A stretch of 64,000 bases of DNA, taken from positions 14,853 through 78,852 of the forward strand of contig NZ_KB893713.1 in the NCBI RefSeq assembly GCF_000374165.1, read 5' to 3'. This document shows positions 50,907 through 57,870 of the stretch, one piece after another (within the stretch, counting starts at the first letter, position 1; each line of letters starts with the position of its first letter). Below the pieces are notes generated by a model. The model did not search any database. It was not told the DNA's origin and was given only the letters and a program-made list of their open reading frames with translations. The stretch comes from Parafrankia elaeagni (GTDB lineage: Bacteria > Actinomycetota > Actinomycetes > Frankiales > Frankiaceae). The position numbers and the translations under genes are program-made.

Positions 50907-51407
50907 TCAGCTCCCACCGTGGCCATCGAGGAGCAGTGCCCAGGTCAGGCAGCCGAACGCGGCCAGGGAGCCCGCTGTCCGGACCAGGTTCCACCGGGCC
51001 CAGGTCGCCTCGAAACGGGCCCGCGCCGCCGTCAGATCGGCAGTCCTGTCCAGGTCGCCGGCGGCCACGAGCTCGTTGTTGAGGGGAACGTTGACCGCGC
51101 CGGTGACGACGATCGTGAGGCCGTACAGAAGGAACGCGGCGATGATCCAGGGCAGGGCCGGGCGCGCGCCCGCGCCGAACTGCGCCGCGAGGGCCAGTCC
51201 GGTCAGCAGCAGCGCGCCGATGAAGACCAGAAAGAACCAGCCGTTGAGGATCGCCCGGTTGATCGACTGCATCGAGGTGACGAAGGTGCGGTCGTCGGTG
51301 GCCCGCAGGCCCGGCATGACCGAGCACGCATAGGCGTAGTACAGGCCGGACATCAGGCCCGCGGTGACGGTGGCGGCGATCAGTGAGCTGGTCCGGAGCA
51401 GGTCCAC
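50907..51407 (-). CDS. DUF1772/anthrone-oxygenase-like membrane protein
   Basis: A 166-residue protein with four hydrophobic helices (LIAATVTAGLMSGLYYAYACSVMPGL, NGWFFLVFIGALLLTGLALA, LPWIIAAFLLYGLTIVVTG, TAGSLAAFGCLTWALLL) and the TNVPLNN-like segment VNVPLNNELVAAG. This fits the DUF1772 family, some members of which are cofactor-free anthrone oxygenases. It starts at GTG with GAGGG. It is divergent from an AraC regulator across 132 bases; the regulator may respond to the same compound. Confidence 0.85.
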   Translation of the reverse strand: MDLLRTSSLIAATVTAGLMSGLYYAYACSVMPGLRATDDRTFVTSMQSINRAILNGWFFLVFIGALLLTGLALAAQFGAGARPALPWIIAAFLLYGLTIVVTGAVNVPLNNELVAAGDLDRTADLTAARARFEATWARWNLVRTAGSLAAFGCLTWALLLDGHGGS

Positions 51408-51539
51408 GCGCGTCCCTCGTCCTGTCGTGCGGCGTCGGCGTCTTCTCCCTCCAGTGAAGGACGGTGGGCGCGGCGGAACCATCGTCCAGGAGCTTGGAAG
51501 CATGTTCGTGCGTCCAGGCCGGGTGACTAGACTCCGATC

Positions 51540-52481
51540 ATGGACGCTGTCGTCGGCCTGCTGGACGGGCCGCGGGCGCACGGCGCCTTCCTGCAACGCT
51601 CGATCCTCACGCCGCCCTGGTCGCTGCGCATCCAGGACGAGGCTCCACTCGCGGTCGCGGCGATGGTGCGCGGCGACGCCTGGGTGCTGCCCGACGGCGG
51701 CGCGCCGGTGCGGCTCGGCCCCGGCGACGTCGCGATCATCCGTGGGCCAGCCCCGTACACCGTGGCGGACGCCCCGTCCACCGCGCCCCGGATCGTGATC
51801 CACCCGGGTCAGCGCTGTACCGACCTGGCCGGGAACAGCCTGGCCGCGGCGATGGACCTCGGCGTGCGCACCTGGGGTGAGCGCCCGGACGGCCCCACGG
51901 TGATCCTCACCGGCGCCTACCTGCTGGACGGGGAGGTCAGCCAGCGGCTGCTGCGGGCACTGCCACCGCTGCTGACGGTGACGCACCACAGCTGGAACTC
52001 CCCGCTGATCCCGCTGCTCGCCGACGAGATCGTGCGGGACGAGCCAGGCCAGGAGGCGGTGCTCGACCGGCTGCTCGACCTTCTGCTCATCGCCGCGCTG
52101 CGCACCTGGTTCGCCCGGCAGGGGGCGGCGGCTCCGGGCTGGTACCGCGCGTACGCCGACCCGGTGGTCGGCCGGGCGCTGCGGCTGATGCAGAGCCATC
52201 CGGCGCAGCCGTGGACGGTCGCCGCCCTGGCGGCCGAGGCCGGTGTCTCCCGGGCCGCGTTGGCCCGCCGGTTCACCGAGCTGGTCGGCGAACCGCCGAT
52301 GGCCTTCCTGACCGGCTGGCGTCTCGACCTCGCCGCCGACCTGCTCCGCGCACCCGACGCGACGGTCGGCGCGGTCGCCAGGCAGGTCGGCTACGGCAGC
52401 GCGTTCGCGCTGAGCACCGCCTTCAAACGGGTCCGCGGCGTCACCCCCCGCGAGCACCGGGCGGCGCTGCGGGCAGGCTGA
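51540..52481 (+). CDS. AraC family transcriptional regulator, cupin N-terminal
   Basis: A 313-residue regulator. The N-terminal half is a cupin-like sensing domain (APLAVAAMVRGDAWVLPDGGAPVRLGPGDVAIIRGPAPYTVAD) and the C-terminal 100 residues hold two HTH motifs (WTVAALAAEAGVSRAALARRFTELVGEPPMAFLTGWRL and VGAVARQVGYGSAFALSTAFKRVRGVTPREHR). No Shine-Dalgarno site precedes the ATG, and TAGACT lies 7 bases upstream, so the mRNA may be leaderless. The divergent DUF1772 gene is the likely target. Confidence 0.9.
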   Translation: MDAVVGLLDGPRAHGAFLQRSILTPPWSLRIQDEAPLAVAAMVRGDAWVLPDGGAPVRLGPGDVAIIRGPAPYTVADAPSTAPRIVIHPGQRCTDLAGNSLAAAMDLGVRTWGERPDGPTVILTGAYLLDGEVSQRLLRALPPLLTVTHHSWNSPLIPLLADEIVRDEPGQEAVLDRLLDLLLIAALRTWFARQGAAAPGWYRAYADPVVGRALRLMQSHPAQPWTVAALAAEAGVSRAALARRFTELVGEPPMAFLTGWRLDLAADLLRAPDATVGAVARQVGYGSAFALSTAFKRVRGVTPREHRAALRAG

Positions 52482-52691
52482 CCCCCACCGGGGGCAGGCT
52501 GACCCCCACCGGGCGCCCGGGAGGAACGCCATCCGGGCCTGACGGCGTCGACGACCGATGAGTTTCCCGCCACCGGGCAGTCCGAACCGGTGACGCGCCG
52601 GCCACCCGCGGGCCAGCAGGCCCGGTGGGCTGCTCTCGACCGCGAGGATGGCGAGGCGGGACATTCACGATCCAGCAGAGGAGAAAGCAGA

Positions 52692-53255
52692 ATGCGCACA
52701 CTGATCGTCACCGCGTTCGTGTCCGTCGACGGTGTCATGGAGGCGCCGGGCGGGGAGTCGGGATACCGGAACACCGGCTGGACGTTCAAGGACATCGACT
52801 TCGACCCCGCCGCCTACGAGATCAAGGGCCGCGAGCAGGAGGAGACGACGGCGCTGCTGCTGGGGCGAGCCAGCTACGAGGCGTTCGCGCCGGTCTGGCC
52901 GACGATGGACGACTTCGCGGGCTACAACGCGATGCCGCGGTACGTCGTGTCCAGCACGCTGACCGAGGCCGACCCCCGGTGGCCGGCGACGATCCTGCGC
53001 TCCGTCGACGACGTCGCGGCGCTGAAGGAGACCGAGGGCGGCCCGATCGCGGTGCACGGCAGCGCGGCCCTGGGGAAGAGCCTCGCCGACGCCGGTCTGG
53101 TGGATCGCTACCACCTGCTGGTCTTCCCCGTCCTGCTCGGCGCCGGGAAGCGGCTGTTCAGCGAGGCGGACAAGGACAAGACACTGCTGAAGCTGACAGA
53201 GTGCGAGGCCTACCCGAACGGCGTCCAGAAGCAGGTGTTCGATGTCGTTCGCTGA
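52692..53255 (+). CDS. Dihydrofolate reductase-like (RibD C-terminal) protein
   Basis: A 187-residue RibD-C/DHFR-fold protein beginning MRTLIVTAFVSVDGVMEAPGGES. Conserved parts are LLLGRASYEAFAPVWPTMDDFAGYNAMPRYVVSSTL, AVHGSAALGKSLADAGLVDRYHLLVFPVLLGAGKRLF. Such proteins are putative NADPH-dependent reductases of unclear substrate. The ATG follows GGAG 8 bases upstream. It ends 14 bases inside the TetR gene that follows, so the two are coupled. Confidence 0.88.
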   Translation: MRTLIVTAFVSVDGVMEAPGGESGYRNTGWTFKDIDFDPAAYEIKGREQEETTALLLGRASYEAFAPVWPTMDDFAGYNAMPRYVVSSTLTEADPRWPATILRSVDDVAALKETEGGPIAVHGSAALGKSLADAGLVDRYHLLVFPVLLGAGKRLFSEADKDKTLLKLTECEAYPNGVQKQVFDVVR

Positions 53256-53922
53256 CGGCGACGTACCAGGCGGGCCGGGCGGCGCGGGTGAGGCCGCCGG
53301 TGAGGCCGTCTGCGAGGGCACCGGCGAGGGCACCCGCGGCAGGCTCGTGCGCACCGCGGCGGCCCTGCTGGAGAAGGAGGGCCGCGCGGCGGTGACGCTG
53401 CGGGCTGTGGGAGCGGGCGCGGGGGTGTCCCGCTCGGCGGCCTACCGCTACTTCGACAGCAAGGACGCCCTGCTCGCGGCTGTCGCCACCCAGGCGCTGA
53501 CCAGCATGACCGAGAGCCTCGCCGCAGCCCTCGCCCGCGTGCCGATGTCGGATCCGCACGGCCGGCTCGTCGAGATGGGCCGGGCCTATCTCGACTTCGC
53601 GGGCACGAACCCCCAGCAGTACGCACTGATCTACAGCCGGGAGGTCGCCGAGGTCGACTGGCCGGAACTGGGCCCGGCGGCGGCCGCGGCCTACGGCCTC
53701 TTCGTCGAGGCGACGGCGCGGGCGGCAGAAGCCGGGATCCTTCCGCCCGGCGATCCGCGCCCGTTCGCCGCGGTGCTCCTCGCGGCGGCCCACGGCGCCG
53801 CCGACCTCACCTCCGCCGGTCACCTCCAGCCCGACAAGTGGGGTATCGAGGCGGGAGAGCTCACCCGCCTGCTGCTGGAGATGGTCAGCCCCGTGAGCCG
53901 CGTCAGCCGATCGGGAAGTTGA
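53242..53922 (+). CDS. TetR family transcriptional regulator
   Basis: A 226-residue regulator. A Gly/Ala-rich N-terminal arm precedes the HTH (RGRLVRTAAALLEKEGRAAVTLRAVGAGAGVSRSAAYRYFDSKDALL) and the C-terminal domain is of the TetR_C_33 kind (YLDFAGTNPQQYALIYSREVAEVDW). The ATG overlaps the DHFR-like stop by 14 bases. Its end overlaps the convergent lipoprotein gene by 20 bases. The palindromes near 54558-54610, upstream of that lipoprotein gene, are a candidate target. Confidence 0.87.
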   Translation: MSFADGDVPGGPGGAGEAAGEAVCEGTGEGTRGRLVRTAAALLEKEGRAAVTLRAVGAGAGVSRSAAYRYFDSKDALLAAVATQALTSMTESLAAALARVPMSDPHGRLVEMGRAYLDFAGTNPQQYALIYSREVAEVDWPELGPAAAAAYGLFVEATARAAEAGILPPGDPRPFAAVLLAAAHGAADLTSAGHLQPDKWGIEAGELTRLLLEMVSPVSRVSRSGS

Positions 53923-54520
53923 ACCGGCGGGCGAAGATGATCGGGTTGGCGTACTCCTCACCGGAGACGAGCCGCCCGTTCCGCCAGTCGAAGCGGAACA
54001 GATACACGTTCCGATACGGGCCGCCGTCCACACCGGTGAAGTCGCCGTTCGCCTGGACGAAGGCGGTGTCGCCACCCGCTCCGACGGTGATTCTCTCGTC
54101 GACGAAACTGATTCTCCCCATCGCCGCGAACACCTGGCGGAAGTAGCCGATCACCTCGTCCCGACCGGAGAACCGGATCGCCGGTTCCGGGGCTCCGGTG
54201 AAGCTCATCGGCTGTACCAGGGTGACCTGGTCGGTCAGCAGGTCCGTGATGGTGTCCAGGTCGCGCCGCTCGAACGCGTCGAGGAACCCACGGGTCGCCG
54301 CCGCCGTCCGCCGCTCACGAACGGCGGCGCCGCTGTCATCAGCGCTCACCGTCGATGCGGCGTCGTCGGTGGTGGCGGCGTCGTCGGTGGTGGCGGTGAC
54401 GGTGACGGTGGCGGCGGTGGCGGGCGCCGCCGGAGCCGTGGCACCGCCATCGGAGCAACCGGGGAGCAGAAGTGCCGGCCCAGCCAGCCCGGCAGTCAGC
54501 CACATACGCAATCTCGCCAC
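53903..54520 (-). CDS. SnoaL-like lipoprotein
   Basis: A 205-residue lipoprotein with a lipobox LPGC (Cys 22). A Thr/Ala/Asp-rich spacer with ATTDDAATTDDAAS repeats leads to a SnoaL/NTF2-like cone fold (AATRGFLDAFERRDLDTITDLLTDQVTLVQPMSFTG, VIGYFRQVFAAMGRISFVDERI, FVQANGDFTGVDGGPYRNVYLFRFDWRNG). The fold binds small hydrophobic ligands or acts as a cyclase-like enzyme. The GTG start follows GGAG. Two palindromes precede it. Its 3' end overlaps the TetR gene. Confidence 0.85.
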   Translation of the reverse strand: MARLRMWLTAGLAGPALLLPGCSDGGATAPAAPATAATVTVTATTDDAATTDDAASTVSADDSGAAVRERRTAAATRGFLDAFERRDLDTITDLLTDQVTLVQPMSFTGAPEPAIRFSGRDEVIGYFRQVFAAMGRISFVDERITVGAGGDTAFVQANGDFTGVDGGPYRNVYLFRFDWRNGRLVSGEEYANPIIFARRFNFPIG

Positions 54521-54557
54521 GAACCCGACTCCTCACGACGCCCCAGAGGGGAAGCAA

Positions 54558-54572
54558 GTTGACACCGTCAAC
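54558..54572. promoter_or_regulatory. Palindrome GTTGAC-ACC-GTCAAC, proximal copy
   Basis: A perfect 6-bp-arm inverted repeat with a 3-nt centre, 38 bases upstream of the SnoaL-lipoprotein start, matching the distal palindrome below. Confidence 0.65.
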
Positions 54573-54587
54573 ATCTAGCCTGGCATC

Positions 54588-54610
54588 GCATGTTGACAGC
54601 GTCAACATGC
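54588..54610. promoter_or_regulatory. Palindrome GCATGTTGAC-AGC-GTCAACATGC, distal copy
   Basis: A perfect inverted repeat with 10-bp arms around AGC. Its core GTTGAC-N3-GTCAAC is the same as in the proximal copy, and the centres are 34 bp apart. It also includes TTGAC, which could form part of a -35 box on the minus strand. Together the two sites look like a strong paired operator for a TetR-type repressor. Confidence 0.7.
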
Positions 54611-54615
54611 TTCGG

Positions 54616-55356
54616 TCAGGCCACGGTGACGTCGTGGATGTCGATGGCTATGGCCGAGCCGTCCGGCCCGGGGAGGGAGCGGTCGGCGGTTCCGTCCGGC
54701 CTGCGCGGGTAGACGCGACGGCGGGTCGGGAAGACCAGCCCACCGAAGGTCCGGTGACCGTCGGTGTAGTGGGCGACGGTCGCGTTCGCGTTGACGTCGA
54801 CCGTGTAGTCGAGGCGACGCAGCAGTCCGTCGGCGTCGAAGTAGAAGACCTGTTCGGCCGTGTGGGTGGGAATCGTCGCGGGAATGCCGACCTGTAGCCT
54901 GCGCCAGGTCTGTCCGTCCTCGTCCCAGGAATCGATCTCGTGGGCGGCCACACCGGGATCGGCCAGTAGGTACGGCGTCGTGAGGTAGTTCCACATGGCG
55001 TAGCCGAGGAAGTAGCCGACCTGGAGCCGGTCCCACGCCGAGTAGAGGTCGTATCCGGTATAAGAGGGACGGGGCCTGTCGCGACTCTCGACGACGGAGC
55101 CGTCGGCGGCGTGCAGGGCCACCCCGTCACGGGCGAGATCCGCGACCAGGCTGTGGTCCGCGGCAACCCAGGGGGAGAGAACAGCTCTCCGGTCGGCGAC
55201 GTCGATGTGCAGCGTCTCGTCGAGGAACGCGTCGGGGAACCCGCGCATCGCCCAGAACGGGCCGCCGACCGACAGGTTCGCGGTGAGTTCGGAGACCTTC
55301 GACCAGCGTTCCCGACCGCCATGGGCCTCGAGCGCCTTCTCCAGCAGGGGGTCCAT
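54616..55356 (-). CDS. Conserved hypothetical protein
   Basis: A 246-residue protein of a family that recurs in actinobacteria and proteobacteria with no assigned function. Recognisable stretches are LEKALEAHGGRERWSKVSELTANLSVGGPFWAM, LQVGYFLGYAMWNYLTTPYLLADPGV, WDEDGQTWRRLQVGIPATIPTHTAEQVFYFDADGLLRRLDYTVDV and the C-terminal HRTFGGLVFPTRRRVYPR. The fold is likely a beta-rich, lipoprotein-sorting (LolA)-like cradle that holds a hydrophobic ligand, but it lacks a signal peptide. The ATG follows AAAGGG. Confidence 0.82.
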   Translation of the reverse strand: MDPLLEKALEAHGGRERWSKVSELTANLSVGGPFWAMRGFPDAFLDETLHIDVADRRAVLSPWVAADHSLVADLARDGVALHAADGSVVESRDRPRPSYTGYDLYSAWDRLQVGYFLGYAMWNYLTTPYLLADPGVAAHEIDSWDEDGQTWRRLQVGIPATIPTHTAEQVFYFDADGLLRRLDYTVDVNANATVAHYTDGHRTFGGLVFPTRRRVYPRRPDGTADRSLPGPDGSAIAIDIHDVTVA

Positions 55357-55433
55357 TTCAGTTCCCTTTCTCCATAGTCGTCGTGTCATATTTCCGGGCA
55401 GTATGACCGTGGTTCTCACCGGCGGGAGCACCC

Positions 55434-56024
55434 TCAGCCGAAGGGGTGCTCCGCGTCGAGGAAGCGCGTTGCCTGGCTGACGAAGAGCTCGGGGTACTGG
55501 AAGATTGATCCGTGGCCGGAGTCCGGGTAGATGACCAGCTGCGCGGCGGGAATGTGCTGAGCCAGGACGTAGGAGTTCACGGTCGAAATCATGTCGGGGG
55601 CGGTTCCCTCGGCCTCGCCCGCCCGGGGCCGGAACCCGGCAATGACCAGCCGTCGGACGAGCCGTGGGTGCCTCAGCGCGAGCTCCTGCGCGACCGCCCC
55701 ACCCATCGAGAGCCCCAGCACGTCGACCTGCTCCAGGCCCAGCGCGCCGACGAACCCGGCGGCGTGGTCCGCCATCGCGGCGAACGTCTCGGGGGTCTCG
55801 CCGGACGAGCTGGCGACGCCCGCGTTGTTGAAGAGAATCACCTCGCGGTTCGCGGCCAGGCCGTCGGTCACCGCCGGGTCCCAGTGGTCCAGGCCGCCGC
55901 GGAAGTGCTGCAGGAACAGCAGAGGCGTCCCCTCGCCCGCACCGAACCGGCGATAGGCGTAACGGATTCCGTTCACCTCGAGGTAGCGAGTTGGTGCAGT
56001 CACATGGGTCAGAACGTCGGCCAC
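55434..56024 (-). CDS. Alpha/beta hydrolase lacking its lid segment
   Basis: A 196-residue alpha/beta hydrolase, against the usual 260-290 for its relatives. The N-terminal half (RYAYRRFGAGEGTPLLFLQHFRGGLDHWDP, nucleophile GLSMGG, VRRLVIAGFRPRAGEAEG) is intact, as is the C-terminal part (NSYVLAQHIPAAQLVIYPDSGHGSIFQYPELFVSQATRFLD) with the catalytic His. About 80 residues that form the lid and strand between them are missing, in frame; the join is at APDMIS, near the catalytic Asp. It starts at GTG after AAGGAGA. It is divergent from the TetR gene that carries matching operators. Confidence 0.85.
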   Translation of the reverse strand: MADVLTHVTAPTRYLEVNGIRYAYRRFGAGEGTPLLFLQHFRGGLDHWDPAVTDGLAANREVILFNNAGVASSSGETPETFAAMADHAAGFVGALGLEQVDVLGLSMGGAVAQELALRHPRLVRRLVIAGFRPRAGEAEGTAPDMISTVNSYVLAQHIPAAQLVIYPDSGHGSIFQYPELFVSQATRFLDAEHPFG

Positions 56025-56043
56025 GACTTCTCCTTCGTCAGAT

Positions 56044-56063
56044 CAGGTACCGATCGGTACCTG
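56044..56063. promoter_or_regulatory. Perfect 20-bp palindromic TetR operator, site 1
   Basis: CAGGTACCGATCGGTACCTG, centred 30 bases before the hydrolase start. The core TACCGATCGGTA is repeated at two further sites between the divergent genes. Confidence 0.8.
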
Positions 56064-56085
56064 ACAGACATTAGCCAGCTCGGAA

Positions 56086-56095
56086 ACCGATCGGT
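56086..56095. promoter_or_regulatory. TetR operator, site 2
   Basis: The core ACCGATCGGT recurs here with flanking bases less symmetrical than at site 1. Confidence 0.65.
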
Positions 56096-56148
56096 ACCCG
56101 ACATTGACGTGACGCCCATCACATCCAAGATGAAGGGGTTCGTCCACT

Positions 56149-56177
56149 TTGCCGAAGCCGATACCGATCGTTACTCT
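56149..56177 (+). promoter_or_regulatory. Promoter of the TetR gene, overlapping site 3 (leaderless)
   Basis: TTGCCG and TACTCT are 17 bases apart; the GTG start lies 7 bases after the -10 box, so the mRNA is probably leaderless. The ACCGATCGTT core of site 3 (56163-56172) overlaps the spacer and -10 box, an arrangement for autorepression. Confidence 0.6.
56163..56172. promoter_or_regulatory. TetR operator, site 3
   Basis: ACCGATCGTT (one change from the core) lies within the TetR promoter. With sites 1 and 2 it makes three copies in about 110 bp. Confidence 0.6.
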
Positions 56178-56184
56178 GGATGTT

Positions 56185-56787
56185 GTGACGATCAATCCAG
56201 CGACGGCCGGAGCGCCCGCCGACAGGCGCGGTCCCCGGGAGCGCATCCTGGCCACGGCGTGCACCCTGTTCTACCGGCAGGGCATCCACACCACCGGCGT
56301 GGAGCAGCTCGCCGAGGTTGCCGGGGTTTCCAAGCGCACGCTGTACCAGCTGTTCGGCAGCAAGGACGATCTCGTCGCGGCCTACCTGACCTGGATGAGC
56401 GAGCACGCCCCGACCAACGAGCAGTACCTGCGCCACACCGATCTGGCGCCGAGCGAACGCCTGCTGGCCCTCTTCGGCCGCCCCTCCTCCACGGTGGCCG
56501 TGCGGGGCTGCCCGATCCACAACGCCGCCGTCGAGATCACGGATCCGCGGCACCCGGGAAGTGCGGTGATACGCACACACAAGGAGGGATTTCTGCGCCA
56601 GCTCGTCGACACCGCGGCGCAGGCCGGCGCCGACGACCCCGAGACCCTGGGCCACCAGCTGTTCGTCTTGTTCGAGGGCGCAGCCGCGCTGGGCACCTCG
56701 ATCGGCGAGCTCGCGTCCTACGACTACGCGCGGCCGATCGCGCACGCTCTGGTCAGCGAGGCGCTGCCGGCGTCACCCGAACCCTGA
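56185..56787 (+). CDS. TetR family transcriptional regulator with Cys motif
   Basis: A 200-residue regulator. HTH: RERILATACTLFYRQGIHTTGVEQLAEVAGVSKRTLYQLFGSKDDLV. The C-terminal domain has the GCPIHNAAVEITDPRHPG motif, found in TetR proteins whose ligands are electrophiles or xenobiotics and whose Cys may sense them. The GTG start is chosen because no ribosome site is present and the promoter ends 7 bases before it; an ATG 12 codons earlier is the alternative. It lies divergent from the lidless hydrolase, with three shared operators between. Confidence 0.88.
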   Translation: MTINPATAGAPADRRGPRERILATACTLFYRQGIHTTGVEQLAEVAGVSKRTLYQLFGSKDDLVAAYLTWMSEHAPTNEQYLRHTDLAPSERLLALFGRPSSTVAVRGCPIHNAAVEITDPRHPGSAVIRTHKEGFLRQLVDTAAQAGADDPETLGHQLFVLFEGAAALGTSIGELASYDYARPIAHALVSEALPASPEP

Positions 56788-56999
56788 CCCGTGAACGCCG
56801 GCCGCGGTGCGCGCAGCACGGCCTACGGCCCTCGGCGCACCGCCCACCCGCCCTCGGCGCACCGCCCACGGCCCACGGCCCGCTGCCCTCCTGTGACCTG
56901 CGCCCGAATCCCGGGCCGTCGTATTCTTCTCCCCATGAAAGGCACCCGGGCCGGCCGCTGGGCGTTGAGCGCGCCGTGAAGCCCGCCAGGAACGAGGGA

Positions 57000-57845
57000 A
57001 TGCGGCAGGACTGGGCCGACAAGGCAGCCGGCTGGGTGGCCAACCAGGCGATTTTCGACGCGGTGTTCTCCCCGGTGACCACGGCGATCCTCACGGCCGC
57101 CGCGGTCGGGCCCGGGCAGCGGCTCCTCGACGTCGGCTGCGGCTCCGGTGCGCTGCTGGCCGCCGGTGTCGCCGCGGGGGCCAGCGCGGTCGGCGTCGAC
57201 ATCTCGCCGGGGATGGCCGACGCGGCGCGCCGCCGGGTACCCGAGGCCACGGTGGTCGTGGGTGACGCCCAGGTCCTCGACCTGACCGCGGCGGCCCCCG
57301 GCCCGTCGTTCGACCGGGTGCTCTCCCGCTTCGGCGTGATGTTCTTCGACGACCCGACCGCCGCGTTCGCCAACTTCCGCCGGGCCGCGGTACCGGGGGG
57401 CCGGCTGGTGTTCGCCTGCTGGCGCGGCCGGAGCGAGAACCCGATGTTCACGCTCGGTTCGGACGTCCTCGCCGACCGCCTGGAGCCGAAGCCCGCGGAT
57501 CCGACTCCGGGCGCACCGGGCCCCACCGCCTTCGCCGACTCCGGCCGACTCGCCGCCCTGCTCGGCGACGCCGGCTGGGCCGACATCACCATCAGCCCCT
57601 TCGATTTCAGCTGTGACTACGGTACCGCTGGCGGCGACGGCGTGGAGGAGCGTCTCGCCACCGTGCTCAGCACGTCCACCGGTCGGCTGGCACAGCAGCA
57701 GCTCGAACCACGACTGGGGCCCGAAGGCTGGTCGGCGCTGCTCGACGACGTCCGGGCGGAGCTGCGTCGCCACCTGGTGAACGGCGCGGTCCGGTTCCCC
57801 GGCGCGATCTGGCTGGCCACAGCGACCAACCCCATCCGGCAATGA
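57000..57845 (+). CDS. SAM-dependent methyltransferase
   Basis: A 281-residue class I methyltransferase. Motif I is LLDVGCGSGALLAAG, followed by GVDISPGMADAAR and the acidic VVGDAQVLDL; the post-I region FDRVLSRFGVMFFDDPTAAFANFRRAAVPGGRLVFACWRG is that of the UbiE/methyltransf_11 group that methylates small molecules. The start is ATG at 57000 (AGGA 8 bases upstream); a GTG eight codons earlier is possible. The product and partner are unclear. Confidence 0.88.
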   Translation: MRQDWADKAAGWVANQAIFDAVFSPVTTAILTAAAVGPGQRLLDVGCGSGALLAAGVAAGASAVGVDISPGMADAARRRVPEATVVVGDAQVLDLTAAAPGPSFDRVLSRFGVMFFDDPTAAFANFRRAAVPGGRLVFACWRGRSENPMFTLGSDVLADRLEPKPADPTPGAPGPTAFADSGRLAALLGDAGWADITISPFDFSCDYGTAGGDGVEERLATVLSTSTGRLAQQQLEPRLGPEGWSALLDDVRAELRRHLVNGAVRFPGAIWLATATNPIRQ

Positions 57846-57870
57846 TCACCAGCCGCCGTCCCGGGCGGGC

